A program made the translations under genes and the position numbers. From positions 1 through 60,362 of the forward strand of contig CAMAUC010000015.1 in NCBI GenBank assembly GCA_945861265.1: a stretch of DNA of 60,362 bases, written 5' to 3'. The notes below the pieces were generated by a model that worked only from the letters and a program-made list of their open reading frames with translations, was not told where the DNA came from and did not search any database. This document shows, in pieces, positions 1 to 8,635 of the stretch (positions are counted from its first letter, which is position 1; the number at the start of each line of letters is the position of its first letter). Source of the stretch: Rhizobium sp. Q54. Lineage in GTDB: Bacteria; Pseudomonadota; Alphaproteobacteria; Rhizobiales; Xanthobacteraceae.

Positions 1-198
1 GTGGAGGCTTTGTGGCGCGACGATCCGTCGATCAAACTGGCGATGCGCAGCGACGCGCAGGGCGCATTCGCCTTTGCCTTGCCGCGGTCCGGCGTCTGGC
101 TGATCAAGTCGGTGCATATGGTGCGTGCCGGGTTTTTCTCCAGCGTCGATTGGGACAGTCACTGGGCGTCGTTGACATGCGATGTGCCGGGACCATGA
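1..198 (+). CDS. C-terminal end of a DUF4198-type periplasmic protein (5' truncated by window edge)
   Basis: Only the last 65 codons are visible, so the start and signal peptide lie outside the window. The tail (VWLIKSVHMVRAG, then DWDSHWASLTCDVPGP) resembles the C-terminal beta-sandwich of DUF4198 proteins, which often sit next to nickel/cobalt uptake genes. The TGA at 196-198 overlaps the ATG of the following HupE/UreJ gene (ATGA), so the two are translationally coupled. A periplasmic metal-binding or metal-delivery helper is inferred from this neighbour; the fragment itself carries no diagnostic motif. Confidence 0.6.
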   Translation: MEALWRDDPSIKLAMRSDAQGAFAFALPRSGVWLIKSVHMVRAGFFSSVDWDSHWASLTCDVPGP

Positions 199-1289
199 CG
201 GCGCGGCGGCTGACATTCGCTCTGTTGATGTGGCTGCTGCCGCTTGCCGCACCGGCGCATGAGATCGGCACCAGCAATGTGCGGCTGACATTGACCGACA
301 AGATATGGTCGGCGGAGATCACCACCGCGCCGACGGCGCTGGCCAATAAAATCGGACCGCTGGCCGGCCAGCCGCGCGTCGCCGATCTCGACGCCGATAT
401 TGTCCGCGCGCGCCTGACGGCGGCGACACGGTTTATCGCCGACTATATCGAGGTCCGCCTCGACGGCGTCGTATCGCCCGCCCGCGTTACGGTCACGCAA
501 GTCGAAATGCCGGACGACATCGCGCTGCCGGCCTTTGTCGTGCTGCGCGCCGAAGGCGAGATGCCCGCGCAAGCAAAGACCGTCACCTGGCGTTACGGCC
601 TGGTCTATTCGACCTATGCCGTGGTGTTCAGCGACGCGCAGGGCAGCGAGCCGGTGACGCAATGGCTCGATGGCGATGCCGAAAGCAGGCCGTTCCCGAT
701 CGTCGCCAGCGGGCCGCCGCCATCGCGGCTGCAAATCGCCGCGCAATATCTGTCGCTCGGCTTTCGCCACATCGTGCCGGAGGGGCTCGATCACATTCTA
801 TTCGTGCTCGGCATTTTCCTGCTGACGCCCAAACTGAAGCCGGTGCTGGTGCAGGTCACCGCCTTCACCGTCGCGCATTCAGTGACGCTCGGGCTCACCA
901 TGTACGGCGTGCTGTCGATGCCGCCGCGGATCGTCGAGCCGCTGATCGCTTTATCCATCGCCTATGTCGCAATCGAGAACATCGTCACGCCGCGCTTGAC
1001 GCCATGGCGGCCGGCCGTGGTGTTCGGTTTCGGTCTGGTGCATGGAATGGGCTTTGCCGGCGCGCTCGCGGAACTGAACCTGCCGCGCGGCGAAATCATA
1101 CCAGCGCTGGTCAGTTTCAATATCGGCATCGAACTGGCGCAATTGACCGTGATCGCCGCCGCCTATTTCGCCGTCGCCTTCTGGGTCAGCGACCGCGTCT
1201 GGTACCGCGCCCGCGTGGTGATGCCAGCCTGCGCCGCGATCGCAGCCACCGGCTTGTTCTGGACCGTGCAGCGCCTGTTCGACGTTTAA
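195..1289 (+). CDS. HupE/UreJ family metal (nickel/cobalt) transporter
   Basis: A 364-residue protein. Residues 1-21 form a signal peptide ending APA before HE. Residues 22-180 are an extracytoplasmic domain and the rest is membrane-embedded. The HupE/UreJ hallmarks are histidines in membrane segments: H192 and H200 (RHIVPEGLDHILF), H228 (FTVAHSVTLG) and H283 (GLVHGMGFAG). Family members import nickel or cobalt for hydrogenase or urease, but neither enzyme is in view, so the metal is not assigned. The ATG at 195 was chosen over upstream in-frame codons because it overlaps the preceding stop and gives a clean signal peptide. Confidence 0.85.
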   Translation: MTARRLTFALLMWLLPLAAPAHEIGTSNVRLTLTDKIWSAEITTAPTALANKIGPLAGQPRVADLDADIVRARLTAATRFIADYIEVRLDGVVSPARVTVTQVEMPDDIALPAFVVLRAEGEMPAQAKTVTWRYGLVYSTYAVVFSDAQGSEPVTQWLDGDAESRPFPIVASGPPPSRLQIAAQYLSLGFRHIVPEGLDHILFVLGIFLLTPKLKPVLVQVTAFTVAHSVTLGLTMYGVLSMPPRIVEPLIALSIAYVAIENIVTPRLTPWRPAVVFGFGLVHGMGFAGALAELNLPRGEIIPALVSFNIGIELAQLTVIAAAYFAVAFWVSDRVWYRARVVMPACAAIAATGLFWTVQRLFDV

Positions 1290-1609
1290 ACCGAGACGTC
1301 CTGATAAACGTCGATATCGGCGGCGCCGGCCAGCAGCGTCCGCCATCCAGTCAGAAAAGTACGGATCATCGGATCGCTCGACACCTTCTGACGATTCATT
1401 TCGACCGCCGCGCTGGCCTCATACTCTATCTCGATGCAAAACTGCGCCGGATCATCGACGTTCTGCAGAAAGCGCACCTTGGTACCGCCGAGCGCCCGAT
1501 AGAATGGCGCCGCGCTGCGCACCAGCATCAGCACCTGCGCCGGGTCGCCGAGCGCCCGCATCTTCATTTGCAAGACGCGCCGCAGAACCTCGTCCTTCGG
1601 ATCGCCCAT
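1286..1609 (-). CDS. Small conserved protein, probable dimeric alpha/beta-barrel (ABM-like)
   Basis: A 107-residue soluble protein with no signal peptide or membrane segment. The pattern (VLMLVRSAAPFYRALG, then QFCIEIEYEASAAVEMNR and two helices) resembles ferredoxin-like dimeric barrels such as antibiotic-biosynthesis monooxygenase or NIPSNAP-like proteins, but no catalytic residue can be named. Its stop overlaps the stop of the convergent HupE gene. I do not recognise a specific function. Confidence 0.6.
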   Translation of the reverse strand: MGDPKDEVLRRVLQMKMRALGDPAQVLMLVRSAAPFYRALGGTKVRFLQNVDDPAQFCIEIEYEASAAVEMNRQKVSSDPMIRTFLTGWRTLLAGAADIDVYQDVSV

Positions 1610-1769
1610 TCATGACCTCCGGTTGGAGCATTTCGACACGGCAAGCATCGCGCATATCGGCGCCGCCGCATAACCCTATCGATTAATGTTACCGCGCAAT
1701 CGCGCTACGGCGCCACCATTTCTCTTGCACACATAGCTGATCGTCCGCATTGGGGCACCTCGATGTCAA

Positions 1770-2164
1770 AAATTAACGCGACGCTCGGAGAAATTCCAGG
1801 CCGAACTGATGTCGGCCTTGCGCATCGTCGATCGCGGCGACATGACGCCCGCGCAGATGGTCGGCGAATGGGCCGGCGAAATCGGCCAGACCCAGTTCCT
1901 GCCGACGTCCTACGACAAATACGCCGTCGATTGCGACGGCGATGGCCGCCGCGATCTGATCGCCAGCGTGCCGGACGTGCTGGCCTCGACCGCGAATTAT
2001 CTCAAAGGACACGGATGGAGCGCGGCCTTGGCTGGAGACCGGGCGAGTCGAATTTCCAGACCATCAAGGCCTGGAACAAGGCCGATGTTTACGCCAGGAC
2101 CATCGCGCTGTTCGCTGACCGACTCGACGGCAAGCCGCCGACAGACAAGCGCGTTCAGAAATAG
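1770..2164 (+). pseudogene. Remnant of a lytic murein transglycosylase (MltB/SLT_2 family), frameshifted
   Basis: Conserved MltB-type sequence is present in pieces. EKFQAELMSALRIVDRGDMT, GEWAGEIGQTQFLPTSY and SVPDVLASTANYLKGHGW are read in one frame to about 2018. The continuation ERGLGWRPGESNFQ ... WNKADVYARTIALFADRLDG is in another frame to the stop at 2164. A one-base loss (or equivalent) near 2018 joins them. The N-terminal half, including the signal peptide and the catalytic glutamate region, is absent upstream of about 1780. Intact relatives are about 400 residues and only about 130 remain. It is therefore a decayed gene, not a short functional ORF. Confidence 0.85.
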
Positions 2165-2175
2165 CCGTCTTCGGT

Positions 2176-2949
2176 TCAGGTTGAGCGCGACTTTTTACCG
2201 AACAACCCGACGATAAAATTATGTCCGGGCATGGCGGCGCGCTCGATCGCGCGCTCGGCGTCTTCATCGGTGAGGCGCGTGCGCGGCCAGCGATAGATCA
2301 GGCCGTGCATCAGCCAGATGATCAGAAACGTGAACACGCCGGCGAAAATCACGTCGCTGACGAAATGCGCTCCGGCCATCACCCGCATGATCGCCATGCC
2401 GGTGCCGAGCGTCAGCGCCGCGCCGACCGCGACCGCGCGCAGCGGCGGCGGCGTCAGGATCGCCGGCGCGATGGTCCAGAACGCGCCGGAGACATCGCCC
2501 GACACGAAGGCGCAATTATTCGGACAGTCGCCGCGCGGGTCCCACCACGGCACGAAATGCTCGGGGCCGCCGAATTGCGTGACATCGATCGGCCGTGACC
2601 GCCCCCAGTGATCCTTCAGCACGACATTGACCAAGAGGCCGGGGCCGAGTGCGAGCGTCGCGGTCAGAAACAAGATCGCGCGGCCCGAGATCAGCAATTT
2701 GCGGCGCGGCAGGATGAGCTTCCAGATCAAAGCCGCCAGCGCCGGCGCGATGATCAGCGTGCCGACCCAAAGCCCGGCATCGCGGGCGATCATCAGCGGC
2801 GGATAAATGCGCAAGCCGAAATTATTGCCGCCACTTTTGAAGTCGAAAAAATAGCGCGCCACCCGCAGATCGAGTTCCGGATAGAACCCGAACGTGAGCC
2901 CGACGGCGGCGGCAATGCCCAGCGCGATCAAAAGTCCGGTGCGGTTCAT
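2176..2949 (-). CDS. PAP2-family membrane phosphatase
   Basis: A 257-residue multi-spanning protein with all three PAP2 motifs: K112-x6-R119-P120 (KDHWGRSRP), the FVSGD variant of PSGH at about 149-152, and R189-x5-H195 with D199 (RVMAGAHFVSD). The family removes phosphate from lipid phosphates such as undecaprenyl-PP, phosphatidate or lipid A, with the active site on the periplasmic face. Context does not settle the substrate; LpxE/LpxF-like lipid A phosphatase is one option. ATG 2949 was chosen because an AAAGGGAA ribosome-binding site lies just upstream. Confidence 0.85.
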   Translation of the reverse strand: MNRTGLLIALGIAAAVGLTFGFYPELDLRVARYFFDFKSGGNNFGLRIYPPLMIARDAGLWVGTLIIAPALAALIWKLILPRRKLLISGRAILFLTATLALGPGLLVNVVLKDHWGRSRPIDVTQFGGPEHFVPWWDPRGDCPNNCAFVSGDVSGAFWTIAPAILTPPPLRAVAVGAALTLGTGMAIMRVMAGAHFVSDVIFAGVFTFLIIWLMHGLIYRWPRTRLTDEDAERAIERAAMPGHNFIVGLFGKKSRST

Positions 2950-3024
2950 GCGTTCCCTTTGCGCCCGACTTCCGCGCATGTGCTGCGGTCTAGCTGACGC
3001 CCGTGAAATTGAAAAGACGCTGTG

Positions 3025-3480
3025 TCAGGCCGTCGCGCGTTCGCGCCAGCGGCCGGCCCGGCGGCCGGCGATCGCCCAATAGACTAGGCCGAACACCGCG
3101 CCGGCGGCGGCGGCGATTTCCACCTCACGCGAGATAGCCGGCGGCGGATGGTCGATCGATTCCTCGTAAGGGGTGGCCAGCCCACTGCCATAATAGGCGA
3201 TCAGCAGCATCGCCGCCCCGCCGGCGGCATTGGCGAGCAGCGAGCGAATCTTGAAGGTCTCGCCGAGCACAATCAGGATGAGCAGGGGCAGCAGCCCGGC
3301 CCCGCCAGTCGCCGTGGCGCCGAAGAACGCTGTGCTCCAGAACACGACCCGCTCGCCGACGTCGCCGCTCGTCGCCTGCCATTGCGGGCCGAGCACGCCC
3401 ACCGCAATCGCAATGCCGCAGGCAAGGCTCGCCACCATGACGGCGAAGAAGATGACAAAGATGCGACCGATAAGGGACAT
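3025..3480 (-). CDS. Hypothetical integral membrane protein
   Basis: A 151-residue protein with four predicted membrane helices: about 5-28, 46-72, 80-98 and 121-141. Its C-terminus is basic (GRRAGRWRERATA). A loop of about 20 residues between helices three and four (GLATPYEESIDHPPP) is probably periplasmic. No enzymatic motif is visible. It is transcribed in the same direction as rlmN with a 39-bp gap, so it may be the last gene of that transcript. I do not recognise a named family. Confidence 0.7.
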   Translation of the reverse strand: MSLIGRIFVIFFAVMVASLACGIAIAVGVLGPQWQATSGDVGERVVFWSTAFFGATATGGAGLLPLLILIVLGETFKIRSLLANAAGGAAMLLIAYYGSGLATPYEESIDHPPPAISREVEIAAAAGAVFGLVYWAIAGRRAGRWRERATA

Positions 3481-3519
3481 GTCTATTCGCCCAACGCGCG
3501 CGTGTGGCCGCGCGACAAA

Positions 3520-4749
3520 TTACTCATCCGTCATTGCCATGGCGCGCAAGGCCATGCGTTCGCGCGCCGACATTTTCTCGGTCGCGCTCTTGAGCTGGCC
3601 GCAGGCGGCGAAGATGTCGCGGCCGCGCGGTGTGCGCACCGGCGAAGCATAGCCGGCATCGAACACGACCTGCGAGAACTTCTCGATCTGGTCCCAGTCC
3701 GAGCATTCATATTTTGTGCCGGGCCAGGGATTGAACGGGATCAGATTGATCTTGGCCGGAATGCCCTTCAGGAGCCGCACCAGCGCCTTGGCGTCTTCGA
3801 TTGAGTCGTTGACGTCCTTAAGCATCACATACTCAAAGGTAATGCGCTTGGCATTCGACGCGCCGGGATAATTGCGGCACGCGTCCATCAATTGCGCTAT
3901 CGGATATTTGCGGTTGAGCGGCACCAGTTCGTTGCGTAATTCGTCGCGCACCGCGTGCAGCGAGATCGCCAGCATGCAGCCGATCTCGTCGCCGGCGCGT
4001 TCGATGTTCGGCACCACGCCGGACGTCGACAGCGTGATACGCCGCTTGGAAATGCCGATGCCCTCGCCATCCGACATGATCAGGATGGCGTCACGCACCG
4101 CGTCGAAATTATAAAGCGGTTCGCCCATTCCCATCATGACGATGTTGGTGACGCAGCGTTCGCCGCTCGGAATAACGCCGTCGGTCGGCCGCGTGCCGCC
4201 CGGCCAGTCACCAAGGCGATCGCGCGCCGCCAGCACTTGTCCGACGATTTCGCCGGCGGTGAGATTGCGCACCAGACGCTGCGTGCCGGTGTGGCAGAAT
4301 GTGCAGGTCAGCGTACAGCCGACCTGGCTGGAGACGCACAACGTGCCGCGTTCGGTGTCGGGGATGTAAACGCACTCGACGTCGTGCGGCAGCTTGCTAT
4401 CGGCGTCGCCTTCCAGCCGCAGCAGCCACTTACGCGTGCCATCGACGGACACCTGCTCAGCGACGACTTCGGGACGCGCCAGCGTGTAGCGTTCGGCCAT
4501 GGCCGCGCGCAGCTCCTTGCCCATCGTTGTCATTTCGTCGAAGGACGTCGAACCGCGGAAATAGATCCAGTGCCAAAGCTGTTGCACGCGCATCTTGCGC
4601 TGCGCCGGCGGCACGCCGGCTTCGCCGAGGGCGTCCGCGAGTTGCTCACGCGAAAGCCCGATCAGCGACGGCTTGTCCGGCGCGACATAAAGCTCAAGCG
4701 GCGCTTTCTCGACGAACGGGGCCGAAGCGGTTTCAACAATACTGGTCAT
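3520..4749 (-). CDS. rlmN: Dual-specificity RNA methyltransferase RlmN
   Basis: A 409-residue radical-SAM enzyme that methylates C2 of A2503 in 23S rRNA and A37 in some tRNAs. The iron-sulfur ligands C145, C149 and C152 (CTLTCTFC) are present, preceded by SSQVG. The SAM-binding GEPL segment ([11 protein letters not shown]) and the late catalytic cysteine region (FAACGQLK, near 388) are also present. The C-terminal [11 protein letters not shown] and the N-terminal accessory domain ([13 protein letters not shown]) match the family, and the length is normal. IalB-type and membrane-protein genes flank it on the same strand. Housekeeping translation-fidelity function is certain at family level. 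Confidence 0.97.
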   Translation of the reverse strand: MTSIVETASAPFVEKAPLELYVAPDKPSLIGLSREQLADALGEAGVPPAQRKMRVQQLWHWIYFRGSTSFDEMTTMGKELRAAMAERYTLARPEVVAEQVSVDGTRKWLLRLEGDADSKLPHDVECVYIPDTERGTLCVSSQVGCTLTCTFCHTGTQRLVRNLTAGEIVGQVLAARDRLGDWPGGTRPTDGVIPSGERCVTNIVMMGMGEPLYNFDAVRDAILIMSDGEGIGISKRRITLSTSGVVPNIERAGDEIGCMLAISLHAVRDELRNELVPLNRKYPIAQLMDACRNYPGASNAKRITFEYVMLKDVNDSIEDAKALVRLLKGIPAKINLIPFNPWPGTKYECSDWDQIEKFSQVVFDAGYASPVRTPRGRDIFAACGQLKSATEKMSARERMALRAMAMTDE

Positions 4750-4811
4750 CGGCTCAGGTCATCAGGTCCGCGCGGCGCGCGGCTCTCCCGGCAATATAGG
4801 ATGCCGGCGCC

Positions 4812-5378
4812 CTACTTACACTCCGCCGCGACCTTGTCGAGCGCCTCGCCGATGCCGCGGAGCGAATAGGTATCGATCGACTTGGTGCCGCGCGCGGATT
4901 CGGATTTCACCACCAGATCGGCGCTTTTGCGCATGGCTTCGACCATTTGCGTCTCTTCGGCGGCATTCTTGACCCAGGCGCCGTCGTTCTGCGTGTACAT
5001 GACGAAGTTGGCGGTGCCGACCGTGGCGCTGGCGTCGAAGCTGGGCTTCTGCGGGTAGCCGACGATCACCGAAACCTCGTTCTTCACCTTTTCGGCCGGC
5101 CGGGTGGAGATGAAAGCGTAAGAGGCGTCGCGGTTGCGGCCGGCCGGGTCGGTCGCCGCCTTGGTCGGCTTGGACAGGGCGAAGCAGACCTTCTTGCCGC
5201 CGGGGGTCGCCGTATAGGCACCCCAGTCGCCGAACTGGCCGAGCAGCACGGCCTGTTCGCTGGGGTCGGCCTTTTTCTTCTGCTGGGCAGAAGCCATGTC
5301 CGGAACCATGAGCGCGCACGCAAGTGCGACGACGCCGGACAGTGCAATCGTGGAACCGTGGCAAGTCTGTTTCTTCAT
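4812..5378 (-). CDS. Invasion-associated locus B (IalB) family protein
   Basis: A 188-residue secreted protein. The signal peptide is about 1-31 (MKKQTCHG start, cleavage after DMASA), followed by a lysine-rich linker QQKKK. The mature part has the IalB pattern: FGDWGAYTA, KVCFALSKP, STRPAEKVKNEVSVIVGYP and the C-terminal SLRGIGEALDKVAAECK with a terminal cysteine. Family members are periplasmic or surface proteins, named after Bartonella ialB and widespread in free-living Hyphomicrobiales, where the role is unclear. Two cysteines (KVCF and AECK) could form a disulfide. Confidence 0.9.
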   Translation of the reverse strand: MKKQTCHGSTIALSGVVALACALMVPDMASAQQKKKADPSEQAVLLGQFGDWGAYTATPGGKKVCFALSKPTKAATDPAGRNRDASYAFISTRPAEKVKNEVSVIVGYPQKPSFDASATVGTANFVMYTQNDGAWVKNAAEETQMVEAMRKSADLVVKSESARGTKSIDTYSLRGIGEALDKVAAECK

Positions 5379-5595
5379 CGGGCCCTACCGGCTAAGTGAG
5401 CGACGCTTTTACGCCGTTTGATGAATCCAGGGATATTACCCCATTACGGGCGAATATCGACAATGTGAAGGCGGCAATGGGCCACCCGTCGCGAGAATAT
5501 CGCCAAAAAGTTAATGGCCAAGACCATAAGCCAGCCATGACCCTGCGGCCGCTCATGCTAACCTTATCGCCCTTCCAATACTCAATCGGAACCCC

Positions 5596-6570
5596 ATGAA
5601 AGCCCTGCTCTGCACCCATTACGGCACGCCCGACGATCTCGTGATCGCCGATATTCCCGACCCGACGCCCGACGCCGGCGAAGCCGTGGTGCGGATCGAG
5701 GCGGCGGCGCTGAATTTCTTCGACACGCTGATCATTGCCGGCAAGTACCAGACCAAGCCGGCCTTCCCGTTTTCACCGTCGGCGGAATTCGCCGGCACGG
5801 TCGAGAGCGTCGCGCTTGGCGTGACCGCGTTCAAGCCCGGTGACCGCGTCCTCGGCTTTACAGGTTATGGCGCGGCGCGTGAAAAGATCGCGCTGCCGGT
5901 TCGCAAGCTGACCAAAATGCCGGACGGGCTTGACGTCGATCGCGCCGCCGGGCTTTGCGTCACCTACGGCACGACGCTCTATGCGCTGAAGGACCGCGCC
6001 AAACTCAAACCGGGCGAGACCTTGGCCGTGCTCGGCGCATCCGGCGGCACGGGTCTCGCGGCGATCGAACTCGGCAAGATCATGGGCGCGCGCGTGATCG
6101 CCTGCGCCTCCTCGCCGGATAAACTCGCTTTTGCGCGGGAGCATGGCGCCGACGAAACCATCGACTACGCGGCGGAGGATTTGAAGGAGGCGCTGCGGCG
6201 CGTCACCGGCGGCAAAGGCGCCGACGTGATCTACGACCCGGTCGGCGGGCCTTATGCCGAAGCCTCATTGCGAGCGATTGCCTGGGAAGGCCGCTATCTC
6301 GTCGTCGGCTTTGCCGCCGGCGAGATTCCGAAAGTGCCGTTCAATTTGTATCTGCTGAAAAGCGCCAACGTCATGGGTGTTTTCTGGGGCGCCTGGACCG
6401 AACGCGACCCGGAAGGCCACCGCGCCAATAACGCGCAATTGCTGGCCTGGGCCGCCGAAGGCAAATTGTCGTCGCATGTGCATGCGGTTTATCCGCTGGC
6501 CGACGCGCCGGTTGCGCTCAAGGCGCTCGCCGCGCGCCAGGTCATGGGCAAGGTTATTTTGCGGCCCTAG
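5596..6570 (+). CDS. NADPH:quinone oxidoreductase family protein (zinc-free MDR)
   Basis: A 324-residue medium-chain dehydrogenase/reductase. The GroES-like domain is about 1-120; the Rossmann domain has LAVLGASGGTGLAAIELGK at about 144-162, i.e. the quinone-reductase type glycine motif. The structural and catalytic zinc cysteines of alcohol dehydrogenases are absent, which fits the Qor/zeta-crystallin group using NADPH. The C-terminal ADAPVALKALAARQVMGKV is typical. It sits alone on the plus strand, and its stop overlaps that of the convergent DUF1232 gene by three bases. The physiological substrate is unknown. Confidence 0.9.
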   Translation: MKALLCTHYGTPDDLVIADIPDPTPDAGEAVVRIEAAALNFFDTLIIAGKYQTKPAFPFSPSAEFAGTVESVALGVTAFKPGDRVLGFTGYGAAREKIALPVRKLTKMPDGLDVDRAAGLCVTYGTTLYALKDRAKLKPGETLAVLGASGGTGLAAIELGKIMGARVIACASSPDKLAFAREHGADETIDYAAEDLKEALRRVTGGKGADVIYDPVGGPYAEASLRAIAWEGRYLVVGFAAGEIPKVPFNLYLLKSANVMGVFWGAWTERDPEGHRANNAQLLAWAAEGKLSSHVHAVYPLADAPVALKALAARQVMGKVILRP

Positions 6571-6911
6571 AATTTCGCCAAAGCGTCGCGCGCCGCGCTT
6601 CGATGCTCCGGCGTCATGTGGTTCGACACCATTTTGATCGCCGTCGCCAGCACGGCGGCATCGTCGGTGAAACCGATGACCGGCAGCAGGTCGGGGATCG
6701 CGTCGAACGGCAAGACGAAATAGGCCAGCGCGCCGATCAACGTCACCTTTACTTGCAAGGGCGTGGCGCGGTCGAATGCGCAGTAATAAGCGGCGAGCAG
6801 GTCCTCCGCGAAGGGAATGCGCGCGGCGACCTTGCGCAATTTGTGCCACAGGCTGCGCCGCAGCGATGGGTCGCTGTTGTCCTGTCCAGGTGCTGTCTGG
6901 TCGAAAGTCAT
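6567..6911 (-). CDS. YkvA-type DUF1232 membrane protein
   Basis: A 114-residue protein with the DUF1232 core: TLIGALAYFVLPFDAIPDLLPVIGFTDD (two short hydrophobic segments around the PxDxIPD motif) followed by a helix with NHMTPEHRSAARDAL. Family members are small inner-membrane proteins of unknown function. The start is placed at ATG 6911 (MTFDQTAPGQ); a longer in-frame ORF upstream would overlap the pterin dehydratase gene and looks non-coding. Confidence 0.85.
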   Translation of the reverse strand: MTFDQTAPGQDNSDPSLRRSLWHKLRKVAARIPFAEDLLAAYYCAFDRATPLQVKVTLIGALAYFVLPFDAIPDLLPVIGFTDDAAVLATAIKMVSNHMTPEHRSAARDALAKF

Positions 6912-6954
6912 TAGTTTTATGTGGTGGATGGCTTGCCCGGCCGCAAGACGCTGC

Positions 6955-7260
6955 TTATTTGGCGATCCTGTCCATCGCCTCGGCGAGTTTGATGTCCAAA
7001 TCGGTGACGCCGCCGGCATCGTGGTTCGACAGGGTCACCTCGACGGTCTTGTAGACGTTGAACCACTCCGGATGGTGATCCATCTTCTCCGCCACCAGGG
7101 CCGCCCGGGTCATGAAGCCGAAGGCCTCGTTGAAATCCTTGAAGGTGAATTTGCGGACGATGGCATCGCGGCCGGAAACCTCTGTCCAGCCGGACAGTTT
7201 TGCCAGCGCCGCTTTGCGGGCCTCGGCGGTCAGTTTTTGCGGTCGGGCGTTTTGCGTCAT
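6955..7260 (-). CDS. phhB: 4a-hydroxytetrahydrobiopterin dehydratase (pterin-4a-carbinolamine dehydratase)
   Basis: A 101-residue PCD/DCoH-fold enzyme that dehydrates 4a-hydroxytetrahydropterin, recycling the cofactor of aromatic amino acid hydroxylases. The active-site motif is [14 protein letters not shown] (about 61-74; family consensus E-K-x-x-H-H-P-x-W), followed by [17 protein letters not shown]. The length is normal. No phenylalanine hydroxylase gene is in view; in many alphaproteobacteria this gene stands apart and may serve molybdopterin metabolism. It is on the same strand as the DUF1232 gene with a 43-bp gap. Confidence 0.93.
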   Translation of the reverse strand: MTQNARPQKLTAEARKAALAKLSGWTEVSGRDAIVRKFTFKDFNEAFGFMTRAALVAEKMDHHPEWFNVYKTVEVTLSNHDAGGVTDLDIKLAEAMDRIAK

Positions 7261-7353
7261 GTCACATTCCTCATGGACCGAACGTGCGACCCTCGCAAAG
7301 GGTTCAGAGCCATACTACCTTTTTAGAAACCTATCCGGCCATATGAGGCAGTC

Positions 7354-8112
7354 ATGTCCTGGTCATTGAACATCGGCACGGTGGCGGGCACGGTCGTGCG
7401 GGTCCATCTGACCTTCCTCCTGTTCCTCGCCTGGATATTTGCCGCCAGCTATGCGCAAAGCGGCGGCGCCGCCGCCTGGGACAGCGTCGCCTTCATGGTG
7501 CTGCTGTTCCTGTGCGTGCTGCTGCACGAATTCGGCCATATCTTCACCGCCCGCGCCTTCGGCGTGACAACGCCTTATGTCACCTTGTTGCCGATCGGCG
7601 GCGTCGCCCAGCTTGAGCGGATTCCAGAGGAGCCGGGCCAGGAATTCCTCATCGCCATCGCCGGCCCGCTGGTCAATGTCGCCATTGCTCTGCTGCTTGT
7701 GCTGGTGGCCGGCGCGCATCCGCACGCCGCTGCGGCCAGCGCCATCGACAATACGCAGATTCCGATGCTCGACCGCCTGGCCGCGGTGAACCTGTTCATC
7801 GCCGTGTTCAACATGATCCCGGCATTCCCGATGGATGGCGGACGCGTGCTGCGCGCAGCGCTGGCGAGCCGGCTCGGCTATGTGCGCGCCACCGGAATCG
7901 CCGCCGCGATCGGCCAGTTCGTTGCCTATGCGCTCGGCTTTATCGGACTGCTGTTCAACCCGATCCTGATTTTCATCGCCATTTTCGTCTATCTCGCGGC
8001 GTCATCGGAAGCGCATATGGTGGCGTTGCGCGCGGTGTCGCGCGGCGTGCCGGTGAGCCACGCGATGGTGACGCAATTCGCCACGCTGGCACCGGACGCC
8101 AATGTCGACTAG
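7354..8112 (+). CDS. Site-2 protease (M50) membrane peptidase, cut off before its CBS domains by an in-frame TAG
   Basis: A 252-residue membrane zinc protease of the SpoIVFB/Rip3-like group. The metal motif HEFGH is at 58-62 in a membrane helix (LLHEFGHIFTARAFG), and the second ligand motif NMIPAFPMDGG is at 153-163. It has about six membrane segments. Such proteins normally continue into a CBS pair. Here TAG at 8110-8112 stops translation after DANVD, and the same frame then reads AVQTLLSTSQGEFPVVDG to 8484. The peptidase core is complete and could be active without regulation by the CBS domains. A GAGG five bases before ATG 7354 supports the start. Confidence 0.88.
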   Translation: MSWSLNIGTVAGTVVRVHLTFLLFLAWIFAASYAQSGGAAAWDSVAFMVLLFLCVLLHEFGHIFTARAFGVTTPYVTLLPIGGVAQLERIPEEPGQEFLIAIAGPLVNVAIALLLVLVAGAHPHAAAASAIDNTQIPMLDRLAAVNLFIAVFNMIPAFPMDGGRVLRAALASRLGYVRATGIAAAIGQFVAYALGFIGLLFNPILIFIAIFVYLAASSEAHMVALRAVSRGVPVSHAMVTQFATLAPDANVD

Positions 8113-8115
8113 GCG

Positions 8116-8484
8116 GTGCAGACGCTGCTGTCGACAAGCCAGGGCGAGTTCCCCGTCGTCGACGGCGCCGGCAAGCCTGTCGGCCTGCTCGGGCGCGGCG
8201 ACATCATCAAGGCGCTCAAGACCCTCGGTCCCGATGCCCGGGTCGCCGACGCCATGCAGGCCGAATTGCCCACCATCGGCCACCGGCACTCTCTGGAGGA
8301 GGCTTTCAAGCTGTTGCAGGAGAAGCAGGCGGCCGCGGTCGGCATTATCGATGGCGCCGGGCGGCTCGTCGGCCTGATAACCGCAGAAACCATCGCCGAA
8401 CTGGTCATGGTGCAGGGCGCTTTGCCCCCCGGCACCAGCCTCGGACCCTGGAGCCGGCCGTCCAGCGCCGGAAAAGCCTCATAA
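8116..8484 (+). pseudogene. CBS-domain half of the site-2 protease, separated by a nonsense codon
   Basis: It lies in the same frame as the upstream peptidase, directly after the TAG. The 122 codons encode two CBS units (about GEFPVVDGAGKPVGLLGRGDI and AAAVGIIDGAGRLVGLITAE), which usually bind adenine nucleotides and gate the peptidase. A GTG at 8116, four bases past the stop, could allow re-initiation, but there is no convincing ribosome-binding site. The coding sequence downstream of the TAG shows no further damage, so the interruption is recent, read through, or an error in the sequence. Confidence 0.7.
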
Positions 8485-8543
8485 ATCGGCAGAAACAGCC
8501 ATTTACCGGCTTAACCGCGTTACCGACATGCGCTATAGGGCGG

Positions 8544-8571
8544 TTGCTTCGCGTCGTATCGTGACTATATT
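8544..8571 (+). promoter_or_regulatory. Candidate sigma70-type promoter for the typA leader
   Basis: TTGCTT at 8544-8549 and TATATT at 8566-8571 are separated by 16 bases. Transcription would start near 8578, giving a typA leader of about 118 nt. The assignment rests on hexamer match and spacing only. Confidence 0.45.
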
Positions 8572-8602
8572 GCGCCGCAATAGCGTCGCGTCGCGGGTCC
8601 CA

Positions 8603-8635
8603 CAGGATTGCCCTCCGGCAATCCTGTCGCTTTTT
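8603..8635 (+). terminator. Hairpin with T-run in the typA leader (terminator or attenuator)
   Basis: CAGGATTGCC (8603-8612) and GGCAATCCTG (8617-8626) form a perfect 10-bp stem with a CTCC loop. TCGC and five T (8631-8635) follow. It may end transcription from the upstream peptidase gene. It also lies about 25 nt downstream of the candidate typA promoter, so it could attenuate typA or end a short RNA. The T-run is offset by four bases, which weakens the intrinsic-terminator reading. Confidence 0.55.

Noticed and set aside
8107-8115. TAG recoded as an amino acid in this organism
   Set aside because: Several intact genes in the window end naturally at TAG (quinone oxidoreductase, YggT, HemY, TPR lipoprotein), so general TAG recoding is unlikely; nonsense mutation or sequence error is simpler.
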